Part shown: one piece after another, positions 17,652-25,011 of the stretch
Numbering within the stretch: the first letter of the stretch is position 1
Layout: the number at the start of each line of letters is the position of its first letter
Assembly (NCBI GenBank): GCA_020427395.1
Contig: JAGQON010000017.1
Coordinates: 1-64,000 of the forward strand
Source: Phycisphaerales bacterium
GTDB lineage: Bacteria; Planctomycetota; Phycisphaerae; Phycisphaerales; UBA1924
Direction: 5' to 3'
Length of the DNA: 64,000 bases
Position numbers and translations under genes: made by a program
The notes under the pieces: generated by a model
What the model was told of the DNA's origin: nothing
What the model saw: the letters and a program-made list of their open reading frames with translations, nothing else
Databases searched by the model: none

Positions 17652-17698
17652 AGTGAAACGCGTGCACCCGATATTTCGCGGGCACACACGGGAGGGGG

Positions 17699-18544
17699 TT
17701 AGGAAAGGTGGCGGGCGCGACGGCGCGGGGTGGCGAAGATGCCGCCGAGGCCGAGCATGAAGAGCACGCCCGGCGCAGGGACGACGGCGACGGCGTCGAT
17801 CTCGAATGCCTCGCCCGAGTTGTTGAGGAAGCGGACATAGCTGGCCGAGTCGAGGCCGCTGGAGGCGATGTCGATGCCGATCCCGCCGCCCGAACCGTCG
17901 TAGAACGCGACAAGCTCGGCGAAGCTCAGGTTCGCCAGGTCATCGACCGTAAGGTTTGGATCCATTGCGAGTGAGAAGTCCGATTCGATCGAGCCATGAT
18001 CGCCCGGGGTGGTCGAGGTGTAGTCGCTGTACCCGAGTGTGGGGAATAGATCGAGCGCGGTGATGGACGCGGTGAACCAGTCGGTGCCGTTCTGGGAGAC
18101 CTGGATGGTTGCCTCGCCGCCGGCGCCGAAGACGAACGGGTTGCTGCCCACGACGCCGGAGCCGTCGTTGCTCGGATCGGCATCGGACCATGAGGTGTCG
18201 ACGAAGCCGGAGTTCGAGAAGATGATCAGGTCGATGCCGTAGAGGTGGGAGGCGTCGTTGGTGATGGTCGCATCGAAGCCGAGCGTCAGGTGCCCGCCGC
18301 TGCCGATCGAGACAAGCTCATCATTGCCGAAGGCCGGGTTGAATGGGGTGACGCCGCCGGGGAAGACGCCCTCGCCCGTGAATCGCTCGGCGCTGCCAAG
18401 CGCGGTGTTCGCGTTGGTGTAGCCAGCGGTGGCGTTGGTGCCGGGATCGTAGCTGAGGACGCTGGTAGCGAAGATGTCAGCGGAGGCCGCGGTTGAAAAG
18501 GACGCGACGGCGATGCCGACGCACAGTGTGTGTGTGGAGCGCAT
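17699..18544 (-). CDS. PEP-CTERM-type cell-surface protein, first gene of B12 riboswitch operon
   Basis: 281 residues from ATG at 18544, with a signal peptide (MRSTHTLCVGIAVASFSTAASA). The mature protein is a beta-rich, Gly/Asp/Asn-rich domain: VLSYDPGTNATAGYTNANTA, ALGSAERFTGEG, GGHLTLGFDATITND, IDLIIFSNSGF, VSQNGTDWFTAS. It ends with VPAPG, a hydrophobic helix (VLFMLGLGGIFA) and PRRRARHLS, a PEP-CTERM variant that an exosortase would recognise. The cobalamin riboswitch ends 175 nt upstream on the same strand, so expression should drop when B12 is plentiful. A B12-capture or B12-linked surface role is inferred from regulation only. Confidence 0.82.
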   Translation of the reverse strand: MRSTHTLCVGIAVASFSTAASADIFATSVLSYDPGTNATAGYTNANTALGSAERFTGEGVFPGGVTPFNPAFGNDELVSIGSGGHLTLGFDATITNDASHLYGIDLIIFSNSGFVDTSWSDADPSNDGSGVVGSNPFVFGAGGEATIQVSQNGTDWFTASITALDLFPTLGYSDYTSTTPGDHGSIESDFSLAMDPNLTVDDLANLSFAELVAFYDGSGGGIGIDIASSGLDSASYVRFLNNSGEAFEIDAVAVVPAPGVLFMLGLGGIFATPRRRARHLS

Positions 18545-18719
18545 GGGCTCACTTCTTTCTGGGCAAACACAAGCCCGTACCGGTTTACCCTGTGTGTCGC
18601 GCAGGGCACTCCCCGGGAACATGTCGTTCGACCGATGGGCTGTATGCAGAAAGACGGTGACAAGCGCGGGGAGGGGCGCTGATCGTGCCGTCCACCCTGA
18701 GCCGCGAGGGTCGAACACT

Positions 18720-18914
18720 CTGTTCAGGCAGGTCTTCCGGCTCTGGGCTCTTCCCGCTCCACCTTCCCGATCTCACATGGAGATCAGTGGCGTGCACCCG
18801 AATCGGGTGCTGTGAGCGGGACTCGTTGCCCATTACGGCGGCGCGTCCGCGGTGGCTTTTCACCACACTTCCCTTTTCACCCGGCTGTAAACACACGCCG
18901 GGCACCTTGAACAG
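18720..18914 (-). promoter_or_regulatory. cobalamin (B12) riboswitch
   Basis: On the minus strand all hallmarks of the cobalamin aptamer follow in order: P1 arm CTGTTCA, AAGGTGCC, AAAAGGGAA (about 18871-18879), GGTGAAAAGCCACCGCGG, CCACTGATC...GATCGGGAAGG, and the B12 box GCCGGAAGACCTGCC with the closing arm TGAACAG. P1 is a perfect 7-bp pair between the two ends (18908-18914 with 18720-18726). The leader then runs 175 nt to the ATG at 18544; a weak GAAAGAAG ribosome site precedes it. No intrinsic terminator with a U-run is obvious in the leader, so control of translation or Rho-dependent ending is more likely. No cobalamin synthesis or btuB gene follows. Confidence 0.95.
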
Positions 18915-18918
18915 CATG

Positions 18919-18947
18919 AGCGTATCGGTGTCTTGGAACGAAAGCAA
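18919..18947 (-). promoter_or_regulatory. putative sigma70 promoter of the riboswitch operon
   Basis: Minus strand: -35 TTGCTT (18942-18947), 17-nt spacer, -10 TACGCT (18919-18924). Transcription would begin near 18912, right at the first arm of the riboswitch, which supports the assignment. The same -10 hexamer and spacing occur before the pseudopilin at 37947. The -10 match is only 3 of 6, so the call is tentative. Confidence 0.45.
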
Positions 18948-18991
18948 ACGCGGGAGGTCAGATGGCGGTTTGGCCGCAATAATCACGGTCC

Positions 18992-20467
18992 ATGCCCAAT
19001 GTTGATACACAGCGACTGCTCGAAACGACCCTCCGAGACCGGTTCGGGCTTGAAGCCCTGCGCCCGCTGCAGCGCGAGATCATCGATCGATTGATGGACG
19101 GCGGCGATGCGCTGGTCGTCATGCCCACCGGATCGGGCAAGTCGTTGTGCTTCCAGCTGCCGGCGCTGGCGATGCGGGAGGAGAGCGGGGGCGAAGGGAT
19201 CGGGCTGGTGTTCTCGCCGCTGATCGCGTTGATGGAAGATCAGGTCGCGGCGCTGCGGGCCAAGGGCATCCGGGCGGAGTTCGTGAACTCGACGGTGAGC
19301 AAGCAGGAGAGGCTCAAGCGGTACAAGCGGCTGGCGGCCGGTGAGTACGAGTTGTTCTACGCCACGCCCGAGCGGATGGAGAAGCCCGACTTTCGCGCCG
19401 CGCTGGATCAAGTGCCCGGCGGGGTGAACCTGCTGGCCGTGGATGAGTGCCACTGCGTCACCAAGTGGGGGCATGACCTGCGCCCGGCGTACCAGAAGAT
19501 CGGACAGTTTCGTCTGGAACTGGGCGAGCCCATCACGATCGCGCTGACGGCGACGGCAACGAGGCCCGTGCGAGAGGATATCCGGCGGGTGCTGGGGCTG
19601 AGCGAGGATGAGATGCCGCTCTACGCCGCTCCGGTCGATCGCCCGAACCTGACGCTGCGGGCGACCGAGGTGTGGGACGATAAGGACAAGATCGATCGGG
19701 TGAAGGCGATCAGCAGCGAGCTGGGCGGGACGGGGATTGTGTATTTCACGCTCATCAAGGACCTTGAGGAGATGGTCGGGCGGCTGAAGGCCGCGATGCC
19801 GCGGCGCGATGTTGAGGTGTACCACGGCAGACTGCCAGCGCGTGAGCGGCGGAGCGTCTACAACCGGTTCATCAACGCACGACCCGAGGACAACCTGCTG
19901 CTGTGCGCGACCAATGCGTTCGGGATGGGCGTGGACAAGCCCGACCTTCGTTTCATCGTGCATGCCCAGATCCCCGGCTCGATCGAGGCGTACCACCAGG
20001 AAGTCGGGCGGGCCGGGCGCGATGGGCTTCCGTCGGGGTGCGAGCTGCTGTATGCGCAGGAGGACCTGGCGATCCAGCAGGAGTTCATCCGCTGGCAGAA
20101 TCCGGGCGCGGACCTGATGATGCAGGCGATGAGTGCGATCGAGGCGCGGTTCACGGAGGACGATTTCGACAGCGACGATCTGCGTGTGATGGTCATCGGC
20201 AAGGGCCACGCCCACGGCATGGGCGGGGGGATCATGGACTATGTCCTCATCCGCCTCGCCGAGCTGGGCGCGATCGAGCCCGTGAGCAACATAGGCGAGG
20301 ATGGCGGACGTCGGTACCGATTCGTGCGGACGCTCGACGACGACGAGATCGACCCGGCCCAGATCGAGGAGAAGCACCAGCGGGACCTGTTGCGCCTGCT
20401 GGATGTCGTGAAGATGACCAAATCAGCATCGATTCCAGCGTATGTGAGCGAGTACTTTGGCTTGTAA
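18992..20467 (+). CDS. RecQ-like ATP-dependent DNA helicase, short form
   Basis: 491 residues. Superfamily 2 helicase of the RecQ group: motif 0 near LRPLQREII, Walker A MPTGSGKS (K50), DECH box D151-H154 instead of DEAH as is usual in RecQ (VDECHCVTKWGHDLRP), TATAT motif III, and motif VI EVGRAGRDG. Unwinds DNA 3' to 5' in recombination repair. After the helicase core a winged-helix-like part remains (MDYVLIRLAELGAIEP), but the four zinc cysteines of the classic RecQ-Ct and the HRDC domain are missing. Divergent from the riboswitch operon. Confidence 0.88.
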   Translation: MPNVDTQRLLETTLRDRFGLEALRPLQREIIDRLMDGGDALVVMPTGSGKSLCFQLPALAMREESGGEGIGLVFSPLIALMEDQVAALRAKGIRAEFVNSTVSKQERLKRYKRLAAGEYELFYATPERMEKPDFRAALDQVPGGVNLLAVDECHCVTKWGHDLRPAYQKIGQFRLELGEPITIALTATATRPVREDIRRVLGLSEDEMPLYAAPVDRPNLTLRATEVWDDKDKIDRVKAISSELGGTGIVYFTLIKDLEEMVGRLKAAMPRRDVEVYHGRLPARERRSVYNRFINARPEDNLLLCATNAFGMGVDKPDLRFIVHAQIPGSIEAYHQEVGRAGRDGLPSGCELLYAQEDLAIQQEFIRWQNPGADLMMQAMSAIEARFTEDDFDSDDLRVMVIGKGHAHGMGGGIMDYVLIRLAELGAIEPVSNIGEDGGRRYRFVRTLDDDEIDPAQIEEKHQRDLLRLLDVVKMTKSASIPAYVSEYFGL

Positions 20468-20476
20468 ACTGTGTGG

Positions 20477-21037
20477 ATGATTCAGACGAAGAGGAAAATT
20501 CGGGGTTACCTGTCTCTGTGTATTGCAATCACGATCTTGTGGTGGTTCAAGCTTGATTCAAGTACTCTGTCTGTTTCGCCAGCGCTTGTACAGGGTATTT
20601 GGACTGATCCGAGTGGAAACGAAACATGGATCAGCGTGAACGCGGAAGGATGGAAACTCAGATTTGCAGGTATGGTCTTTCTCACAGTGACAACAGACAT
20701 CACTTGGCAGGATTCTCACATCGGTTCTGATACGATCTACGACCGCGAACATGCGATTCGTTTGGTAGATAGCTGGAATGAACAGGGCCTTAGTGTTTCA
20801 CCAAATACTCGGCTGCCTTATCGTGCGACTGACCGGTTCTGGTCTCGGTCAAAGCTCTTAGTTGTGTCTGCATCGGTCTTTATTGTGGCATGCGCGCTTC
20901 TGGGCTTTGCTGTGCATCAGCTGTATCTGGCATATATCGGTGATGGCAAGTCGTGTATACGCTGCGGGTATGATCTGACCGGCATGCGTGGAAGGCGTTG
21001 CCCGGAGTGCGGTGCGAAGCTTGAACGAGTCGCCTAG
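20477..21037 (+). CDS. membrane protein with planctomycete-type zinc ribbon
   Basis: 186 residues from ATG at 20477 (a GTG at 20471 is in frame). Two membrane helices (about residues 10-28 and 130-152) enclose a 100-residue outside domain; the tail carries CIRCGYDLTGMRG and CPECGAKL, a four-cysteine zinc ribbon that I know from many planctomycete membrane proteins. The base composition is clearly lower in GC than recQ before it and FKBP after it, and codon use is less biased, which suggests a fast-evolving or acquired gene. No function can be given. Confidence 0.75.
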   Translation: MIQTKRKIRGYLSLCIAITILWWFKLDSSTLSVSPALVQGIWTDPSGNETWISVNAEGWKLRFAGMVFLTVTTDITWQDSHIGSDTIYDREHAIRLVDSWNEQGLSVSPNTRLPYRATDRFWSRSKLLVVSASVFIVACALLGFAVHQLYLAYIGDGKSCIRCGYDLTGMRGRRCPECGAKLERVA

Positions 21038-21067
21038 CATCAATGAGATATAGAAAGGACACCCCAC

Positions 21068-21400
21068 ATGAGCGAGCAGGTCAAAGACATCATCATCGAA
21101 GACATCGAGGTCGGCAGCGGCAACGAGTGCCCCAAGGGCGCGACGGTCAATGTCCACTACAAGGGCACGCTTATGGACGGCACGGTCTTTGATTCGTCCT
21201 ACGACCGCGGCGAGTCGATCGAGTTCCCCCTCGGCAACCTGATTCAGGGCTGGCAGGAGGGTATCCCCGGCATGCAGGTCGGCGGAAAGCGCAAGCTCAC
21301 CATCCCCTACACCAAGGCCTACGGCGAGCGCGGCGTCCCCGGCGCGATCCCGCCCCGAGCGGACCTCGTCTTCGAGATCGAACTGCTCGGCGTCAAGTAA
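21068..21400 (+). CDS. FKBP-type peptidyl-prolyl cis-trans isomerase
   Basis: 110 residues, one complete FKBP domain without a signal peptide, hence cytoplasmic. It speeds up cis/trans turning of prolyl bonds during folding. Typical motifs: [41 protein letters not shown] (split by the usual tryptophan of the active site), [11 protein letters not shown] and [18 protein letters not shown] ribosome site is 9 nt ahead. Length equals the minimal human FKBP12-like form. Confidence 0.95.
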   Translation: MSEQVKDIIIEDIEVGSGNECPKGATVNVHYKGTLMDGTVFDSSYDRGESIEFPLGNLIQGWQEGIPGMQVGGKRKLTIPYTKAYGERGVPGAIPPRADLVFEIELLGVK

Positions 21401-21421
21401 GGCCCCGCATACGAACAACGC

Positions 21422-22261
21422 ATGGCGCGAGCGACACTCTCGATCGTGATGCCCAGCTTCAACCAGGCCCGGTTCCTTGAGGAGGCGATCGGGTCTGTTT
21501 TGTCGCAGCGTGATCGCGTCAAGGAGTTCTTCGTGCTCGACGCCGGTTCGACCGACGGCTCACGCGAGATCATCGAGAAGTACAGCGACCAGATCGACTG
21601 GTGGCGGAGCGCCCCCGACGGCGGGCAGAGCAACGCGATCGCCGATGGGTTCGAACGGGCCACGGGCGATGTGCTCACCTGGCTCAACTCCGACGATGCG
21701 CTGCTGCCCGGGGCAATCGACGCGCTGCTCGACTGCTTCGATGCCGATCCGGAGCTGGGGCTCGTCGAGGGCGACACGGTCGTGGTCGATGGCGATTCGC
21801 GCGTGATGCGCTGCGATCGGCGCGCAGGGCCGTCACGCCAGTGGATGCGGTACGGGTACATGCGGATCCATCAGCCGAGCACCTTCTTCCGGCGCGATGT
21901 CTACGAGCGGGTGGGGGGTGTCGATCGCTCGCTGCACTGCGTCATGGATACCGAGCTGTGGTACCGGATCCTGTCAAACACCAACTCGAAGCGACTCAAG
22001 CGGTACTGCGGCGTGCACCGCATCCATGAAGAAGCGAAGGGTTCGGCGGACACATGGAGTGCCAAGTATCAGGCCGAGCGGGACTCGATCGAGAAGAAGT
22101 ACCCCGACATCTGCGGGCACCCCGTCCGCTACCAGCTCGGACGCGTGGCGTACTACTGGGATCGGCTCTCCACCGGGCGTGGGCGCAAGGCAAACGCTGA
22201 GACACGCCGATTCAGAGGCAAGCCGCTGAGCGAGATCGCCGACGAGCTTGTCGCGTGCTGA
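21422..22261 (+). CDS. family 2 glycosyltransferase
   Basis: 279 residues. GT-A fold: LSIVMPSFNQARFLEEAI (nucleotide-binding start), VLDAGSTDGSREII, TWLNSDDALLPGAI (the DxD-like motif is SDD) and FFRRDVYERVGGVD before the acceptor part. No membrane helix. Transfers a sugar from a nucleotide-sugar to a glycan or lipid acceptor, probably for envelope polysaccharide. The next gene, a methyltransferase, converges on it with no gap between stops; no other sugar genes are beside it. Confidence 0.9.
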   Translation: MARATLSIVMPSFNQARFLEEAIGSVLSQRDRVKEFFVLDAGSTDGSREIIEKYSDQIDWWRSAPDGGQSNAIADGFERATGDVLTWLNSDDALLPGAIDALLDCFDADPELGLVEGDTVVVDGDSRVMRCDRRAGPSRQWMRYGYMRIHQPSTFFRRDVYERVGGVDRSLHCVMDTELWYRILSNTNSKRLKRYCGVHRIHEEAKGSADTWSAKYQAERDSIEKKYPDICGHPVRYQLGRVAYYWDRLSTGRGRKANAETRRFRGKPLSEIADELVAC

Positions 22262-23140
22262 TCAGGGCTTCTTGAGTACGAAAAGCATGTGGTCCCTCGC
22301 GGGCAGCCATCCCGGTGCCGGCGTGTGTTTCGCGATGCCGCACTTGCGGATGAGCCCGTGGAGCGTGCCGCGGATGCCGTCGCGGATGATGCGTGAGGAT
22401 TTCTGGCGTGCGTGGCTGGTGCGCTCATACGAGATCATGTTCATGCCGTTGATTCTGGCGAGGTGCTCGATGGTGTGCCGGCAGTAGAAGACCTGGTGCT
22501 CGGGGAGGGCCGCGTACCAGTAGGCGTTGCCCTGCAGCGACCAACCGAACGCTTCGTGATCGCCGGTGAGGGCAATGAAGATGCCTCCGGGGCTCAGGTG
22601 CTCAACAACCCGGCGGACGAACGCTGCAGGGTTGGTGAGATGCTCGAGCACATCGATCGCAAGGACGGCGTCGAAGCGGACCGCTGCGTCGAGATCGTCG
22701 AGCGTTGAGCCGAGCATGGCGATGCCGCGAGCTGAAGCGACGCCGGACGCCTCGGCGCTTGGTTCGAGACCAAAGCGATCAAATCCCTCGCCCAGGTGCT
22801 TGAGAAGGGCCCCATTGGAGCAGCCGATATCGAGCACACGCTTGCCGGGTGCGTTTGATTCGATCAGTTGCCTGAGTGTGTCGAAGCGGCGTTTGATGGG
22901 GTTGGGATCGTGCTCCCAGTTGTCTCCGCTCGATGACGCGTAGCAGGCGATGAGATCCGCATCGGGAACGAAGGGGTACTTGAAACGCAGGGCGCAGCTT
23001 GTGCACCGGCGCATCCGCAGGGCGTTTTCTCCGAGATCGAGAACGACCCCCGCGACCATCGCCGGCTTGGGGTGCACGCATCGGCCGGCGTCACGCGAGG
23101 GCGCGGCGCAGATCGGGCAGGTGGGCGAGTCGATTGTCAT
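22262..23140 (-). CDS. class I SAM-dependent methyltransferase with N-terminal zinc ribbon
   Basis: 292 residues. The first 55 residues hold CPICAAP and CTSCALRF plus C16-type cysteines, a zinc ribbon typical of sugar and tailoring methyltransferases. The Rossmann core follows: VLDIGCSNGALLKHLG (SAM loop), GLEPSAEA, DAVLAIDVLEHLTNP and LSPGGIFIALTGDHEA. It resembles the C-methyltransferases that act on nucleotide-linked keto sugars and their relatives. The convergent GT2 gene supports a role in glycan building; substrate unknown. Confidence 0.87.
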   Translation of the reverse strand: MTIDSPTCPICAAPSRDAGRCVHPKPAMVAGVVLDLGENALRMRRCTSCALRFKYPFVPDADLIACYASSSGDNWEHDPNPIKRRFDTLRQLIESNAPGKRVLDIGCSNGALLKHLGEGFDRFGLEPSAEASGVASARGIAMLGSTLDDLDAAVRFDAVLAIDVLEHLTNPAAFVRRVVEHLSPGGIFIALTGDHEAFGWSLQGNAYWYAALPEHQVFYCRHTIEHLARINGMNMISYERTSHARQKSSRIIRDGIRGTLHGLIRKCGIAKHTPAPGWLPARDHMLFVLKKP

Positions 23141-23146
23141 GGGCGA

Positions 23147-23977
23147 TCACTTCTCGTACATCTTCTCGATCATGGCATCGAACTTGGCGATGTTCTGCTT
23201 CACCGTATCCTGCGGGCCCCACATGCGGATGAGGACCTTGGTAGTCGGCAGCTCGACAAGGGCCGCATGGATCGCGTAGAACGGACTCTCGTTGCGACCA
23301 CCCTTGCCCGAGGGATCGATGTAGGTGCCCTCGAGGTCGAAGATGGTCACCTGATGACCCATCACTATTTTGGTCATCGTCTTGGGGCTGCTGGAGCCGA
23401 ATGTATCGGTGATATAGCTCTTGAGCTCGCGATGGGTCTGCGAAGCGTTCATCTCGGTCTTCTCAAAGACAATGCTCGCGTTACCCAGCGGGCTCTGGAT
23501 GAACATCTCCGCGAAGTGGTCGGCGCTGGGCACGGCCATCCGCCAATCTTCGGGCATGTCCCACGCGAAGCCAGCGGCCTGCGCGTACTCCTCGTCGTAG
23601 GTCGTGTTCGCGATCCCATTCTCGGGCTCGGTGCCGCCGAGGATCTTGTCCCGGGTGTCCTTAGTTTTGTCGCGGGACTTGCCGAAGATCGATTTGGCGC
23701 CGTCCTCCTTAACCCATTCGCGGTCCTCGTCGGCGTATTCAGGATCGGCTTCGTCCTCGCTCGTCAGGGCCGTCTGATCAATCTCGGCGGGTTCTGGCTC
23801 GCTCGTGTCGATGCCCTTTTCCTCGGCCAAGTCGTCAAGGTAGCTGGTATCCGCTTCGTACTCGGGCGCGACGGCGCTCTCACTTCCGGAATCGGAGCCG
23901 CCCCCGCACCCGCACAGGGCGAGTAGGGCCGAGATTGAGAGGAAAATCGTGGTGTTTCGTGGGGAGGTCATACCCAT
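23147..23977 (-). CDS. lipoprotein of unknown function
   Basis: 276 residues (start at 23977 or, two codons later, 23971). Lipobox LCGC follows a short hydrophobic signal (IFLSISALLALCGC). Next comes an acidic, disordered stretch of 80 residues rich in Asp/Glu/Ser. The C-terminal 160 residues form a compact domain (FAWDMPEDWRMAVPSADHF, GNASIVFEKTEMNASQTH, VIRMWGPQDTVKQNIAKFD-like) similar to PsbP/DcrB-type small lipoprotein folds, which is an impression. Only 6 nt separates it from the methyltransferase gene downstream, so they may share a transcript. Confidence 0.75.
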   Translation of the reverse strand: MGMTSPRNTTIFLSISALLALCGCGGGSDSGSESAVAPEYEADTSYLDDLAEEKGIDTSEPEPAEIDQTALTSEDEADPEYADEDREWVKEDGAKSIFGKSRDKTKDTRDKILGGTEPENGIANTTYDEEYAQAAGFAWDMPEDWRMAVPSADHFAEMFIQSPLGNASIVFEKTEMNASQTHRELKSYITDTFGSSSPKTMTKIVMGHQVTIFDLEGTYIDPSGKGGRNESPFYAIHAALVELPTTKVLIRMWGPQDTVKQNIAKFDAMIEKMYEK

Positions 23978-24013
23978 AGTGTACCCGATGGGATCGCTTC
24001 TCGATGCAGAAAC

Positions 24014-24421
24014 TCACTTGCGCCAGATGTCGGCGGTGATCAGCTCGACCGAGTTGCCGGTTGGATCTCGCACGTAGATCGAGCGTCCGGGGTCAGTATG
24101 GGCGCTCCACTCGACTTCCTGCTCGATAGCGACACCGAACTCCGAAAATCGCCGAATCCACGCGTCGTAGTGCTCGGGATCGATCCGCAGCGCGATGTGC
24201 CCCGGCCCACGAGCGCCGTGGGAGGGAACGGCCCTCCCAGGCTGATCGGAGACGCTGGGATCAAACACAAGCAGTACCTGTTGGGCGTTGATCCGAAAGA
24301 GGGCGGCGAGATCGGTCACTTCACGAGGCATCTCAAGCCCGAGGACCTTGTGGTAGAACCATGCGGCCTGCTCAAGGTCATTGGCGTAGAGGACAGTTTC
24401 CAAGACGGCGTGGGGTTGCAT
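24014..24421 (-). CDS. VOC family protein (glyoxalase/dioxygenase fold)
   Basis: 135 residues from ATG at 24421; the upstream open frame is shadow. One vicinal-oxygen-chelate domain made of two beta-alpha-beta-beta-beta units: LETVLYANDLEQAAWFYHKVLGLE at the start, GPGHIALRID in the middle and SIYVRDPTGNSVELI at the end. A His (in GHIALRI) and the Glu of SVELI fit metal ligands. Members include glyoxalase I, fosfomycin-resistance and ring-cleaving enzymes, so a substrate cannot be named. Divergent from the DUF1569 gene. Confidence 0.88.
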   Translation of the reverse strand: MQPHAVLETVLYANDLEQAAWFYHKVLGLEMPREVTDLAALFRINAQQVLLVFDPSVSDQPGRAVPSHGARGPGHIALRIDPEHYDAWIRRFSEFGVAIEQEVEWSAHTDPGRSIYVRDPTGNSVELITADIWRK

Positions 24422-24501
24422 GATCAACGATATGCCGCTCGGAAGGTGGGGCGCGGGGCTACGATCGAGCGAGGAAAAGGGTTGACAAGGAGTGAGCTCA
24501 T

Positions 24502-25011
24502 ATGGCCAAAGCCACCAACTGGCACCCACGCGACTACGCGTCGCTCGCGGATATCAACGCCGAGCTTGACAGGTTCGAGGCCGCTCACAACGCAGGCACA
24601 ATCCGCACGACGGGAAACTGGAGCGCGGGGCAGATCCTTGAGCATTGCGCCAACCCGATACGGTTCGCGATCGACGGCTGGCGAGACGAGCATGGTGAGG
24701 CGATCACTTTCCCCCCGCACATGCGGATCGTGGGCTCCCTGCTGCTCAAGCCGACCATCGGGCGGATGAAGTTCAAGCCCGGTATCAAGGTCCCCGGCGG
24801 GGCACGTATTCTCCTGCCCCAGCCCGAGCAGGATTTTGAGACCGGATTGTCCAAGATTCGCACGCAGATGGCACGCCTGGACGCGGGTGAGCAGATGACG
24901 CAGCCCTCGCCGCTGTTTGGCAAGATGTCGCATGACAAGTGGACGAAACTGCACCTGGATCACTGCCGCTTGCACTTCGGGTTCATCCAGTGTGATACAG
25001 TCGCGGAATGA
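24502..25011 (+). CDS. DUF1569 (DinB-like fold) protein
   Basis: 169 residues with ribosome site AAGGAG 9 nt before ATG. Matches DUF1569: WSAGQILEHCANPI early, a middle LKPTIGRMKFKPG and HDKWTKLHLDHCRLHFGFI at the end, with three histidines in the places where DinB-like four-helix bundles bind a metal. Function unknown; DinB relatives include thiol transferases. The stop overlaps the next gene by 4 nt (ATGA), so both form one operon. Confidence 0.85.
   Translation: MAKATNWHPRDYASLADINAELDRFEAAHNAGTIRTTGNWSAGQILEHCANPIRFAIDGWRDEHGEAITFPPHMRIVGSLLLKPTIGRMKFKPGIKVPGGARILLPQPEQDFETGLSKIRTQMARLDAGEQMTQPSPLFGKMSHDKWTKLHLDHCRLHFGFIQCDTVAE

Noticed and set aside
18983..20377. 464-codon open frame antisense to recQ
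   Set aside because: No domain, no start signal, and the plus strand encodes clear helicase motifs over the same span.
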